From NCBI RefSeq assembly GCF_000204055.1, contig NW_006768845.1, positions 134,471-198,470 on the forward strand: a DNA stretch of 64,000 nt, read 5' to 3'. This stretch comes from Melampsora larici-populina 98AG31. Taxonomy: Eukaryota; Basidiomycota; Pucciniomycetes; Pucciniales; Melampsoraceae. Every line of letters starts with the position of its first letter. The stretch's first letter is position 1. The notes below the pieces were generated by a model that saw only the letters and a list, made by a program, of their open reading frames with translations, did no database searches and was not told the origin of the DNA. Both the position numbers and the translations under genes were made by a program. Of this stretch, positions 47,128 to 59,561 are shown one piece after another.

Positions 47128-48175
47128 AATGTGATTTGATGTTTGATTGAATTGAAAAAAAAAGTTGAATGAGATTTATTTTCCTTTGATAAATCTAATG
47201 TTTGATTGTGTTATATATCACTTCTTTCTTGTTTGTTTAATTTTCTATATATATAAAGGCATGTCAATTCTTTAACTTCTAATGTGAATGATGAATGATC
47301 AGGTTGAGTCGACATACATACATATAATCTATATTTTGCGGAACTAAAGTTTGATCTGATTCTCACAGCTTTGGAGACAAAAGAGCCATGAGATCTGATC
47401 CATTAGGATCCTATCGCATTGTTCTTGATTGATTCATGTTTTAATTTTTGTCTTTCTCTTACTTTGATACTTGAACTCAGAAAGTAGCATTAAGGAAAAT
47501 TCATAAGAGAGAGAAAGACAAGAGAAAGAACAAATGAACAAAGAGGAATGAAATAGTAGAAGAAGGCAGTTTGGGTCTATGTAACTATTCCCATCAGACC
47601 TATATATACACATGGAACAACAAGAATTGTATTCCCTGCTAAGAGTATAGAAGCCGGATCTTGTGAATTTTCTTCTAGAAGATTGGAGGGATTAATCAAA
47701 ATTGTTGCTCTCTGATGGTCTTAATATTCTGTTTTGAATGGTTGTTATATTTGCATTGGATTAGCTGGATTGCAACAGTTCTGGCGAGTGGACATAGTAG
47801 AAGGAAGAGTAAGCAATCTATTCCAATCTACTTTACTCGTCATATCATCAATTGTCTAAACCTTACGTTACATCTTTCGTTTAGCTGTGTTTCATCAACC
47901 AGCACTGTTAGTGCAAGTCTTGTAATATGGGAATGGTTTAGACTTACTGTCTTGTCGGTAACTGCAGACCAAACAAATGGAATAAAGAAATCCGATAGAC
48001 ATACTCAGACTCAAACTTAACCAAGTCCCTCGCTGGCTCTGTGCCAAAGGCCCGAGCCCCAGCGAGGTCAGACTCTAAACAAAGGCTTATCTTTCCAATT
48101 TGTTTTGTTTTGTTTTCTTGACTTTTTCTATTTACAAGTCTCGCTCTTCTCAATAAAACATCTGATGTTTCAAAA
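47128..48175. other. Intergenic, no supported gene
   Basis: 3' flank of Cdc37 and a stretch with only short frames. A local inverted GC-rich pair (about 48010-48065, ctcgctgg / ccagcgag) is seen. Confidence 0.5.
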
Positions 48176-48178
48176 AGA

Positions 48179-48361
48179 CACTGTGAAAATAATGTATTTT
48201 TCCAAGGTGAAAAATGATTGACATTAATGCACAAAATGATTAATAATGCAGAATTAATGCAGAAAAATGCAGAATTAATGCAGAATTAATGCATTTTTAA
48301 TCATTTTGTGAAATAAATGTAATCATTTTTCACCTTGGAAAAATACATTATATTCGCAGTG
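48179..48361. mobile_element. 183-bp palindromic MITE with CACTG ends
   Basis: Ends CACTGTGAA and, inverted, CACTGCGAA. The inverted arms include AATGTATTTTTCCAAGGTG and AAAAATGATT. The TSD is 3 bp (aga at 48176-48178 and 48362-48364). The centre is a run of aatgcag / attaatgc repeats. End sequence and TSD length fit a CACTA-type miniature element. Confidence 0.85.
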
Positions 48362-48392
48362 AGAGTCTCCCTGGCTTGTCACTGATTATTAC

Positions 48393-51300
48393 AGGACCCA
48401 GGCATGCTCTATGGTATGTTACTCCCCACTTAGGGCGGAATTTTGGGCCAAAACAGGCAAAATGATACTCCCCAAAATAGGACGGAAATTCACATGAGAC
48501 AAAAAATGATAGTCCCCACCAAAAAAAATTTGGCAGGATCATAGTCCACGCAAAGGGCGGTTTTTGAAAGTCCAACAAGGTCAGAAGGCTGTCCGGAAGT
48601 GATAGGGTCTTAGGCTAAATAAGGGTTACAGATTTCTAAATGCCAGCGAGAATCTATTGAATTCCCATGAAATTCAGTAAAATCTAGTAAAATAGAGTAA
48701 AATCTCACAAAATGCTGTAGAATGCAGCAAAATGCATTAAAATCTGGTTTGAAAAAAACTTCAACACACAAATCTCAATTTATCAAAATTGCTTCAAGAA
48801 ATCAATCCACAGTCTATCTAATCTACATAAAAACTCATCATTCCAAGCGTGTAAAATGCTTCCTAAAACCAAAGGCCCCAGCACTATTCAAGCCCTCATG
48901 GCACGTTGCCCAGCCAACACACCAACTTCTCAATGTACCCGTTGTCAATTTGAGCCTATCAATGGAGATAAACTATTTTACTGTCACTGTGGTGCTCGTG
49001 GAATCAAGATGTCACAAGGCCGTACGGAGCCTGTGAATGATCACTGGAAAAGTGGTGAGTTTCTCTTTATATCATCACACTTGAAAGATACAAACAATAT
49101 GTGACAAACACTGATGAAGACATGTGACCTCCATCAGACAAATGTATCACAATAACAAACGCACCAAAAAATACCAGACCACTAACTGACTTCTTCAAAA
49201 AGAGACCAGCAGAAGACGCGGTTCCCACAGCAAACCCTTGTCCAAAGCCAAAGAGTCAAATCCAAGGTGTTCCATGTGCCGGAATGAATGATGATACGTG
49301 GGTTCGACCGGATACTGATTTCCTTATTATCGACTGCATCCTTGGGTCACCCTCAGAATACCATGCTAGCCGTCCAAGATGGGTAGTCTGTGAAGAGCTA
49401 TTTAAGACTAGAGAAGAAAGCAAACTCACCACTAAGCAAGTCACTCAGCTACAAAGTGTTCTTCAAGCTGAAGCGACCTGGAGAATCGATCGAAAAGGTG
49501 AACTGAAAACTATACATTCCACCCAATGCACGAAATTTGTTCCCACCTCAAATGCAAGACATGCCACTGTTTGTAATCCGTGTTGGGAGTTGCGTAAGGA
49601 CAAATCATTTAGAAAAGCAGTCAGTAGAAAGTATGCCGAAGGCAATGCCGTGAAGCACATACGAGACACCTTGATGCAAAGTACTGGCTTTGATCCTCGG
49701 ATGCAACAGTACAAAGAGTTACGCGACCTCAATCTATCCTTAGAAACTCTCTCAAACTCAGGCGATCCACGATTCTGGTCAACTCTGGGTACCCACGGTT
49801 CAGCTGGATTGTTCAAGAACATGGATGTTTTTGAAGGACTTGTTAAAGCAGTTGCATCACGAGCCACACGCGAAAAGGACGGAAAATCACTTCGCGGATT
49901 GAGGGTTCAACAACCATGGGACACTTTACAATGCCTCTATGGGCAATCAGCCCCGCCGCTGGTCGTTTCGTACGAGCAAATCTACACTCACGAGACGCTC
50001 GAAGCTTGCGGGAAACACGGCGATTAAGTGGAATGCAGTTGGCCGATGGACTCGACCTCTCAAACTTTGTACGCATCTCTGAACAGATCAAAAAGCTGGG
50101 CTACAATGGTCCACTTGCATTGGGGTCCGATCAGACAGTATGTGTAAAGACTCTCCGCGTCTATAATGGCTGTATAGTAGGAGCTCAAGGGGGTGATGTT
50201 GCGTTCAGCGGTGCCAAGGACTTACAAGCCAAAGTCAAATCAAAATTGGAAAATGATTCTTTATGCACCAAGGTACGTACAAATCTCTTATTGATAGTCC
50301 CTTTGTCCCTTTTTGATCTCAATGGTTCTCAAATATTGAACAGGTACGAGCATACACCATCCAGGTTCCACTTCCAAACGTACCAACCTTTGTAGTGGCA
50401 ATGCTGGCAAGCTATAACAATGAGAAGAGTGAAGATATCCTGACTTTACATGACACAGCCATCTCACTGGCCCAGAAGGCCGGTCTTAATATTCTCTCAA
50501 TTGGCTCAGATGGCGCAGCCAACGAATTGTCGGCCCAAGCAATGCTTGCAAATCTAGCAAATGAAACACTCTCGTTTTCTTTTGTTGGCCTAGGAGTCAA
50601 GATTCACGTGCCCTTGATTGGTCAGCCACCTAGACCAATTGTGGCTGTTCAAGATCCCAAGCATGCTCGAAAAACTGCAGCCAACCAGATCTTGTCAGGT
50701 GCTCGATGTCTTGCATTTGGTCGATTCTACTTTGGAATTGGTCAACTGACTGAAATTCTGACATCTGAAAACTCGCCACTTTACCAACGCGATGTACACA
50801 ACTCGGATAAGCAAGACGACGGACCGGCATATCGGACGTTTTCTTTCGAAACAGTCAAAGCTGCCTCGAACCTTTCTGATGGAACTGGTCTTGCAGTTTA
50901 TCTTTTTGTGTGCGGCGAGCTATGTGATGCCTGGTTAAATCGTCACATGGGACACAGTGAACGTGTTAGATCAGCATGGACTGCGGCATTCTTTCTTCGT
51001 AAATGGAACAGCTATCTTCAAAAGCAAAAGCAGGAGACTGGCTCAATGATGTCCCCCAAAAAGAACGGAATTTCGCCTCAGAGTTTGAAAATTTTCACCC
51101 AGCTTGCCGAATCACTGATAGCACTTATAATATCACACCGAGAATACTATCCCAAATTCCCGCTCCTCCCATGGAAACATGGCACTGAGATGTGTGAACA
51201 CCTCTTCGGTTGGCTACGTATCATTTCACCCAATTTCACAGTTTTGGATGCCCGTCAGCTCGTGCCCAAGCTCTTTGCAATCATCAAGGGAATCATGACC

Positions 51301-53003
51301 GGGACATTCAAAGTTCCTAGTTCTGAACATATACACGCGGGATACAAGCACTGTTTTGAAGACGAGGGTGACAAACCCACTGGCGATCTTGGTTACTTTC
51401 CTTCAGACCACGAGTTACGCGAAGACCTTTCAGTTGCTGAACAGCGAGCAACCCACCTCGCACGTCTTTGTGGTATGGATGTACCAACTGATGCCATAGA
51501 TGACTCAGTTGATCTTCCCACCGACTTGGAAATTTTCGACAATGACACACAACCCGACCCATCTCAAACTGAAGGTATTTCTGAGTGTACTATCTGTGGT
51601 TCGTGTTCTTCCCATCGCAGCTGACATCTTTCTGTGCATCTCAGACATTTCTGAAAGTCGTTCAAGGGACATTGAAGTAGTGTATCGTTTCGACCCGTCC
51701 GAGACCGACAAAAGCGAAGTTTTTGAGACTGCAGCCGCAATGATGGGGGAGCGACAAAAATTGGATGTGCAACTCACTGAGATCGACGAGAATGCGGTGG
51801 TGGAAACTCATCTCAATCGAGCACGCCTCACTTTGTCCGATCTTTTGAACACCCCATGTATGTTCAATTCCTCTTCACCCAATACCATACCATTCACTGA
51901 TTACTGGCCATCTTTTACTTGTAGTGCCCGATGAGCAAAATCACAAAGAAGCTGATAAGCGAGCGACTGACGCATTGTGTAGACTCACCAACAGCGCTGG
52001 AACTGCTTTAAACATCTCGTCCATTGTCGAGATTCGTCAAAAGCATGATAGTGAAGTAAAAAAGAAACACGGAAACGAACGAAAGAGAAAGCATTTGAAC
52101 GATGTCATTGGGTCTGTATCCAGCACTGATACCTTATCGCCAAGCGAGTGTAGCAAGCTTGTTGCTGTGCTAGTCAAAGATTCCAACACAGCAACTGATT
52201 CGTCGATTTCCCGCATGCATCGCTGGAACATTCATGTCAAGCTGAGCTTGGCTGATGTTCAAAGGAATACTACAACCAGTCGCGATATGAGCTGGTTGGT
52301 TGGAAATGGTGTGATCTCTGTCACAAATCCCATCAAGCCAATGAAATTCTTCCTGGCAATATGTAACAATGTGAGTTTATGTCGATCAATTTTCAAATGA
52401 TATAACATTAACATGTTTGGTTCAGAAACTTTACATTGGTAAAGTTTTGGCAGTCTATGAATATATCAATGATAAACATCGATGGGTCGCAAGTGCTACG
52501 AAGCGAGACAAGCTCTCCTATATCTCAGCCCAACTTTACTCGCACCAACCAGACATGCCCATTGCTATGTCATATGTTTCTGGAAAGCCTCACGAGTACA
52601 TGTTTGCTCATCTCGAAGCTTCAAAAATTCACTATCTTTTCCCTGAAACAAGAGGTTCCAACTTAGATGAGCCGCGCTCGGGGATGGTTTCGTTGCCAGA
52701 AAGTATAAGTCAGATGGTAGATGCAATGGCATCTTCAGATTATATCAAAACCTTTAATTGTAACCTTGCTAGTCAACGTAGCAAGAAAAAATAGATTGTA
52801 TATAAATTGTAGATACATAATACATCTGTTTGTGACCTGCTGGTATAGAAAGAAATGATAGTCACAAATTTGGTCGGATTTTTTTTTTAGTATACATATG
52901 AGACTCCCCAAATCGGTCGGAATCCGGCCTGGAGCACGTCGGAATTTGGCTTTTTTTGGGCCAATTTTGGGGACTATGTTCATGTAGTGCATGCCTGGGT
53001 CCT
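48393..53003 (+). mobile_element. P-superfamily-like DNA transposon
   Basis: 4611 bp with the inverted end AGGACCCAGGCATGC and its complement at 53003. An exact 8-bp TSD attattac lies at 48385-48392 and 53004-53011. Subterminal regions repeat an A(C/G)TCCCCA motif (left near 48420, 48465 and 48513; right near 52905 and inverted near 52970), probably transposase sites. It carries one transposase gene with P-like catalytic motifs. The 8-bp TSD agrees with the P superfamily. Confidence 0.88.
48856..52794 (+). CDS. P-element-like transposase with a probable 1-nt deletion
   Basis: Six exons: 48856-49054, 49138-50272, 50344-51574, 51645-51857, 51925-52370 and 52426-52794. All junctions agree in phase except that exon 2 changes frame within an A-run near 49977-49981; one missing base would give about 1197 residues. 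Cys clusters CTRC and YCHC (N-terminus) and QCTK with CNPC (about residue 190) may bind DNA or zinc. The RNase H-like core shows D in LGSDQTVCVKTL followed by NGCIVGAQGG (about 396), D in GSDGAANE (about 499), DPKHARKTAANQ (about 549) and E in TEMCEHLFGW (about 729), resembling P-element and THAP9 transposases. No THAP finger is seen. If an intron instead explains the frame change, the gene could be intact. Confidence 0.75.
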
Positions 53004-53180
53004 ATTATTACTATAGCGTGCAATGCTAAAAGCCAATGTCGCACTAAAAAAACAATGGAATATGGAATTCTTGAGGCTCGAGAGTAAGCTTACTCCAGAT
53101 GGGACACTGGTGATCGAGTTTGTCGCCTCCCACGTGTTCTAAATTGAACACATTAACCACAACACTCCAGAACAAGGATA

Positions 53181-55258
53181 ATGGCGCACTATCGTTTCCT
53201 TTCCTTCTACCTGCTTTTAATCCTTCTTCCTTCACTTGACTCACTCCCTCTCATATCCCCTCTAGCTCAACCGCTTTTGAAAGCATCCTACAAGGAACTC
53301 GCTGAAATAGATCACGAAGATCCTAAGACTCCTATTCTTTTAGAATCTTTCACAAATTCGCATGCGGGATCACAGAAGGCACATAGCCGCAATGGTAAAT
53401 CTATCTTTCAGATTCCCAAAGGAAGATTCAACAATTTTTTCGCTACTCAGTCTCAATCCCGAACTCTCAAAAAGAAAGCTTTGGCCAGTTGGGAAGTTTG
53501 TTATTCAATTTCTCAAAAGATTGAGAAATCCAACTTACCTGAGGCTGAAGTACAAGAATTGGCTAAAGCCGTCCTGTCATATGGTCCTCAATTTATTCTT
53601 GATCGACATGATTCTCAAAAAGTTACGGAATCTTTGATTTCTACAATCAATCTTTTCTCTCGTTCTCTTCAGATGGATTTTTTAAATCCAGCGGAGAGGA
53701 TCTGGTCTTTTGAGGTGCTCTCAGTCCTGAGGTCTCGGATCCCAAAGAAAATAACCTTTACAATTCCCGATATCTGGACAGTCGACGACTTGGGTAGGGA
53801 TCGAGTAGATTTTTTACTGTTTTTCTTGCAAGGTCAGCTATTCAAATTGTTGATAGGATGAATTTTTGATGACCAAGGTGGTGATTGATTTGATGTGATT
53901 GCAATTTGAACAGACAAAGACCTAGGAAAAGCAACTCAGGAGATGTGGTCAAAATCTCCTCCCAAACTAGAGACATCTGAACAAGGTGTGTAACAAAGTA
54001 TCATGAGGATGTGTGGATTTTAATGTTCTTCTTTTGATCACAGTCATTCAGGAGGCAATTCAAAGGGAATCGATAGTTCGTCTTATCAATCAACAGATAG
54101 GCAAATCCTCCGGGGACCCATCTACAGAGTTTAAAACACTTTATCTTGCGTTCATCAACTTGAAAACTCCAATTGATTCTACCAAAGCCTCTACATTGAT
54201 GAGATTGATTGAAAGTCATTTGGAATACCCTAAAACGCAACAGGAGTATCAATTTGATGAGGAGGCAAACACAGTTAGAATGCTATTTCACCTTCAAGAA
54301 TATCATTATCAGAGCTATTTCAATTTCATGGTATTGACTGATACTCGGCAAGATCTTCGGAGAAAGATTCTTCAGAATGACATCAGTTTTCAACTTGAAG
54401 AAAAACTACCTCAAAGTGTCATCGGTATTTTGAAAGAGTTAGAAATCACAAAATACCTCAACACACATCAGATCAGCAAGATCTTAGAGATCATCAAACA
54501 GGAAGAAATGTCGATTGCTCAACTAGGAAGATTCTTCAGAGTAATCAATTTAGTTGTCAAGAGCAACTTCTCGATATGGAGAGTTTTCAATCACCAACTG
54601 GACGGATACTCCTTGATGATTCCAAAACTCTCCAAGATGCTAAAGAGTTATCGTTCTGGTCGGATGAACCCAGAGGGGGATGCTTGGGAAATTCTAGAGT
54701 CTCTTATCTTTGTCAAAAGTAAGTCAATTCACAAATACCCAAAGGTATGATCCCAATCACTCACAACCTTTTCTGGTTATATCAATTCAAGACGAAGATC
54801 TGCTAGCAAAGGAGTTTAGAGATAATCTTGCAAAAGGTTTGGTTATCAGAGGCGTGCTTTCAGAGAGTGATACCGTCGAGCAATATCTACCTGGAGAATC
54901 CAAACAAGACATGGTTGATCGAATGTTATACGGAATATTCAAGAAAAGATTAGATACCGAAAAATATAAGCACCGCCCAAACACACGTAACATTCTGGTA
55001 GAATACATCCTTCACCTCATCTCTTTCAAAAACAGCGACAAATTCCTATACTCTAGTCTTCGCTCCCTCGCCAACTTATCATGGTTGGTTCCTCAGAATC
55101 CTGCTTTACGTATGCTTAGTCAAGAAGTATCTGTTTTTGTTGAAAGGAGGTCTTGGGATACTAATGGCCGAATGGATGAGTTCAGGACGGCCCTTCAGAA
55201 ACTCGAGGAGGCTGTATATATGACAATATATCAGACTGAGACGAGGTTTACAAGGTAA
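53181..55258 (+). CDS. Predicted secreted 621-aa protein, unrecognised
   Basis: Four exons in phase: 53181-53832, 53914-53985, 54044-54718 and 54792-55258. The start ATG at 53181 opens a clear signal peptide (MAHYRFLSFYLLLILLPSLDS). The rest is helical, rich in Lys, Glu, Gln and Leu, without membrane segments or a cysteine pattern; only a couple of cysteines are present. No known domain is recognised. Repeated helix-like units such as ESLISTINLFSRSL and ILEIIKQEEMSIAQL suggest an all-alpha fold. Rust fungi encode many such lineage-specific secreted proteins, but a host-directed role is only inference. The gene starts about 170 bp from the TSD of the P-like element, which sits in its upstream region. 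Confidence 0.82.
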
Positions 55259-55945
55259 CTATATATGTAGATGGAACGAAGTTTTAACAGGGCAAGGCAA
55301 GGAGAGGGAAAGAGTCACAACTACAGGATGAGGATGCAAATCGAGATGTACTAGATACGTAGTGTCAAATGTGATCCACAATGTCTCTTCGACACCCAAC
55401 ATCCTCCCCACAGTGTATGTTGTTCTTTGCACGATTGTTTCTTCAACTCGTTTGGGTCTTCCATCATATTATTATTGTCATCAAGCTTGTAGTCCAACAG
55501 TCCCCCCTTGTCCAATTTGATTTTGCGATGCTAGCTGCCTCCCACCTTACTAGTCGAGCTTTATATATTTCTTATATATATTTCTTATTTATCTCAGCTA
55601 TGATATCTAACCCATTTTCATATCATTGTTCTCAATCTAATATTGTTTCAATTTTTACATTTGGTTAATCAGTCCAGCTTATCTCTCAAGAAGTGACAGT
55701 GTATTGTTAATCTCATTCTCTAGGGTTGTCTGTTCATCAACAGTTATAAACACCTTCTGATCTCCGATGTCTTCATAAGGTCTCTATGTTTGGTCTGCTT
55801 CAATTGTTGCCACATCTGCATCGAATTGGTACAGTTTCAAAGAGTGGACTTCGTTAAGTTTGAGGATACACTGAGTGAGAGGCTGAGCTTGACAGAGCTT
55901 AACTATGTTTATTTCTCCAAATCTGTTTACCCGGAACCAAACAAA
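55259..55945. other. Intergenic, no supported gene
   Basis: AT-rich DNA between the secreted-protein gene and the tRNA gene. No feature is supported. Confidence 0.5.
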
Positions 55946-56046
55946 AGCGAGATGGCGCAGCTGGTAGCGCGCTGGGCTCATATCACGCATACAATGTGCA
56001 GGATTTTGCAACCCAGAGGTCGTCGGATCGAAACTGACTCTCGCTA
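55946..56046 (+). tRNA. Initiator tRNA-Met (CAU) with a 28-nt intron
   Basis: The acceptor stem AGCGAGA pairs perfectly with TCTCGCT, and the D arm is GCGC-AGCTGGTA-GCGC. The anticodon stem CTGGG/CCCAG encloses loop CTCATAA with anticodon CAT at 55979-55981. The T arm is GTCGG-ATCGAAA-CTGAC with one G-U pair. The intron is 55983-56010, after position 37. Initiator features are all present: A1-T72, three G-C pairs at the base of the anticodon stem, and an ATCGAAA T loop. CCA follows the discriminator A in the genome (56047-56049). Five T at 56050-56054 end transcription by RNA polymerase III. It primes the Copia element at 22.3-28.6 kb. Confidence 0.95.
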
Positions 56047-56049
56047 CCA

Positions 56050-56054
56050 TTTTT
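56050..56054 (+). terminator. RNA polymerase III terminator of the tRNA
   Basis: A run of five T immediately after the encoded CCA. Confidence 0.85.
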
Positions 56055-56334
56055 GACGCCTCTCTTCAATAATTTGCGGAATATTCATAGAAATCAGTTT
56101 GGAGCCTCGCTCGAAGCCTCGCGCGGATTGATGGAACTTTGTTAAGTTTAGTTTGGAGGAGAATTATCAAACTGTGAGAAAAAACAATACAGGAATAGAT
56201 GTTTAGATGAAAAGTATGGAATGGGTTTGTCTTGGTACTCGCAAGGAGCAGTGTTGGCTACCGACGTGGGCTTGGGCCCAAAAATTATTTCCCCCATGAA
56301 CGCAAGGACAACAGAGAAAAAAGATAGAGAAAAG

Positions 56335-57258
56335 TACGGTGGCCGAGGAGCGCCAGTTGCGCCAAAACGGCAAAATGACAAATCACCCCATTTTTGCCCC
56401 AATTGAGGCCCCGTCCAGCCTGTTCGGGCTGTTACTTCCCAACTCTGGTTGCCCTCTCACTTGCCGGGCTATACTTTTGTAATATTGTATGCATGAGCTT
56501 GTTGCTTGCCATCGACTGCCAGATAACCAAAAAAAATTGTAAACGCCCCCATCTTACAATCTCATCCGTTGTTGTTCCCTCCATTGCATGATCAACAGAA
56601 TCTTCTGTATGAACTCCTACATAAGCATGAAGACGTTATAAGGCATTAATTATCATTTTTAGAACTTGAAGTTTTGGTTCAAGAAATCTATACAATACCA
56701 TGCTTATTGTTTTCATCGTGTTTATTGTTCTTATCTTTTATCTTATGTCTTTGCTACATGTTTGATCTGTTCATGTTAGATCAATCACCCTAGTTACATT
56801 TATCATTCAGAGTTCCATTACTCTCAACTGCAGCACTCAAAGAGCTGATTGCGATAATCACTGCACACTGATATGTGCTGCACGCAATCTGGACACGAGA
56901 GAGACGGTTGGTAACCGGTGCAACGAGGCTTGTAAAAAAATGTGGCCTGATTGAAAGCTGATCCACATTATTGTTGCAAAAGTCAACATACCAGAAGAAT
57001 ACTCATGATGGGTGTGATGAGTTTACTACAAGAGTGTGGGTGAACTTTCACATGCTGAAGGGTCGTGGATGGCAATCTACCAGGAGCTGCCATTTTCAGC
57101 AGATGCTGAGGAGGCTCCCATGCTACATAATCGCTATCGAGTAGCCGATACCGTGAAGTACCAGTCCGAGCGGGCTGGACAGGGCCCTAATCGGGGCAGA
57201 AATGGGGCAATTTGACATTTTGTCGTTTTGGCGCAACTGGCGCTCCTCGGCCACTGTA
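56335..57258. mobile_element. Third TACGGTGG-type element, 6-bp TSD
   Basis: 924 bp with TIRs of about 110 bp. The left end is TACGGTGGCCGAGGAGCGCC and the inverted right end TACAGTGGCCGAGGAGCGCC. The TSD gaaaag is exact (56329-56334 and 57259-57264). Inner parts share the tgcgccaaaac / caaaatg motif with element B at 6.9 kb. No transposase gene is seen. Confidence 0.9.
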
Positions 57259-57264
57259 GAAAAG

Positions 57265-59553
57265 AGACCGGAACATGTGGGAGGTCTAACTATTTCTACA
57301 TTTTTGTTTAAGAGGGAGCAGGTGGGCGGGCAAACGAAATTAGAAGTTCAAACTAGTACCGCGTTGAGAGACCAGAAGATGAAAGAAGATGAACTGGTTT
57401 CAATAGAAGACTGTATCTAGCGGAAGTATTGAACTGAGAAGGAACAACTAGATTGAAAATATTTTTAGAAATTTTTGAAAATCTTTTCTGGGACAAACAG
57501 AAAAAGGTTGAGGGTAGGAAGATGAAAAATGTTGGGGACATGATCTGCAGTTTGAATTGTATTGACGATCTTCTGTGATTGCTTGACTTTTCCGCTTTCC
57601 CGCCTTGGAGCTACCTGCTCCTATTGCTTGTGTGTACCCTCAACTCTCCCATTCCCCTCAGTCAACTCCTTGAGCCAACTTCCAAATTGTTATTGAGGTT
57701 AGAAAGTCAAAGGTTGATCACATGTGACCAGATTTCTGAAAATTCTGATACCTGAAGATCTTGTTTGATATTGGTTTAGGCCTTATCTCATCATGTTTTA
57801 TTCCAAGATCATGAATTTTGTGTGTTGACAATTATATTTACTTAATATTCAACTTCTAACCTTGATATCAGGGGTATGGTTTTCTTTTGAATGTTGTTGC
57901 CCTCTTCTGTTTTGGGTTGGGCTGTCTTATCAATGATTTGGTATCACACTTCAGAGTTCTTCTTTATGATTTTTGAAGATTGATTTCTTGATTTTTTTAA
58001 GAACAATGATGGCTTGTGTTCTTTTTGAAGATGAGCTGTTATTGTGTGCTTAGTGTTCTTTTGATTTTAAGTTGAATACACAAATTGATAGCTGCCAAGT
58101 GGAATTTGAACAAATTAAATGATGAAAAGAAAATTAGGCTATGATTGCTTGTATATATTCTGATCAGCATTCACATCATGCGACTTTTTCAACATGCATT
58201 TTCTTTGGGAATATGTTTGATTTTTTCAGTTTGTAATTCACAGAAAGTGTGTTCTGATTAGAATTTGCTTGATAGCAGCACAGTGACTAAAGAAAGATGC
58301 AAGAGCCTCTTCAAGGCACTGATACTGTGAGTGACATGAATAGAGTGCAACTTGATGATATATATAACTCCTTGGTCTGAAGTATGCAAGCTCTTCCAGC
58401 ACAAGTGTGAGAACACCTTGTAGATGGGATGACATACTCATCAAAGGGTGATGTGAGGAGGTGCCCAAACAAAGCCTTAATGTTATGTCTTGGGAGACCA
58501 ACCAGTCTGTGGATTCTAACATCAGGTCTAGAAAGATGGTTAAAGTTTTTGAAGACCACAAACAGGTATAAAATAACTCCTGATGTTAAGAAGTGGCCAG
58601 ATTCTCATTGTAAGCATTGAGATGGTTCATGAGCCTTGTACAAGGTCACATCATGTGATGGGAGCAAGATCTGAAAGAAGTGTTACCCAGTTGTGCAGAA
58701 GGGGAATCAGGCATGCCAGATTTTTGTCTAGCTGCAAGAGGGGCAAAACAAAACATGAACAACAGAAAATTTTGACTTAATTTGACAAAAAATTGCTTAA
58801 CCCTTGTACAAGTTACACATGACATACACATATGCAAAGGTTGCCTGCATCTCAAAACTCACCATCAAGATGTGTTTTGGCTTGATGAAATTTTGCACAA
58901 GGTTGGCCATTTGAGATTGGGCAAGATATTGACCAACCAGACACTATTCCAGCCCAAGATAGGTACAAGTTTCAAATAATTTTGGCATCATGTTTAGGTC
59001 TTAGTATCCAGACCCTTGGTTCCCACACATTGTATGCTAGTCAAGACATTGGTTTGCCAAAGTCTGAAAGTTGTATTCAAGACTACTGAATACATGGGTT
59101 GCACCCACCCGTAATGTGTGTGGAGATCTTGTGTCCAAGATCTTTCAAAGGTGTCATAAGTGTGCTTCACCCACCAGCCAAGCAAGGTAATGAGTTTTCA
59201 CTGAGCTCTGATGGGATTTATTTATCCAGATTCACACATTCTTGGAACTTTTGCAGTCTTTGATTCTCCTGTTCATTGATCTGGATGATCAAAACTATTC
59301 ACTACATGATGTTTCTTCAGCCTTTCATCATTCTATCTCTGTGTTTCCTCTTGAATTCAAGTAGTGAGTGGGGTGATATCTCTGGAAGAAAGATATCTGG
59401 AGGTCACAAACTACTTCTCACTAGTCAAAGATCTGGATTATGTTTCAAAAACTCCCTACCGATGCAATTCTTGTATTGCAATTAGAATTTGAAAGCTAAG
59501 CCAATCAATTAATTTTGTGATGAATCTGCCATTTCTGGACAACTAGAGAATAT
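57265..59553. other. AT-rich stretch without a supported gene
   Basis: About 2.3 kb with only short overlapping frames. I see no domain, splice chain, RNA or paired repeat. Confidence 0.5.
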
Positions 59554-59561
59554 GTGGGCAT

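Noticed and set aside
48193..48350. Direct aatgcagaattaatgc repeats as a possible CRISPR-like or satellite array
   Set aside because: The repeats are irregular, form the centre of a palindromic MITE and are in a eukaryotic context.
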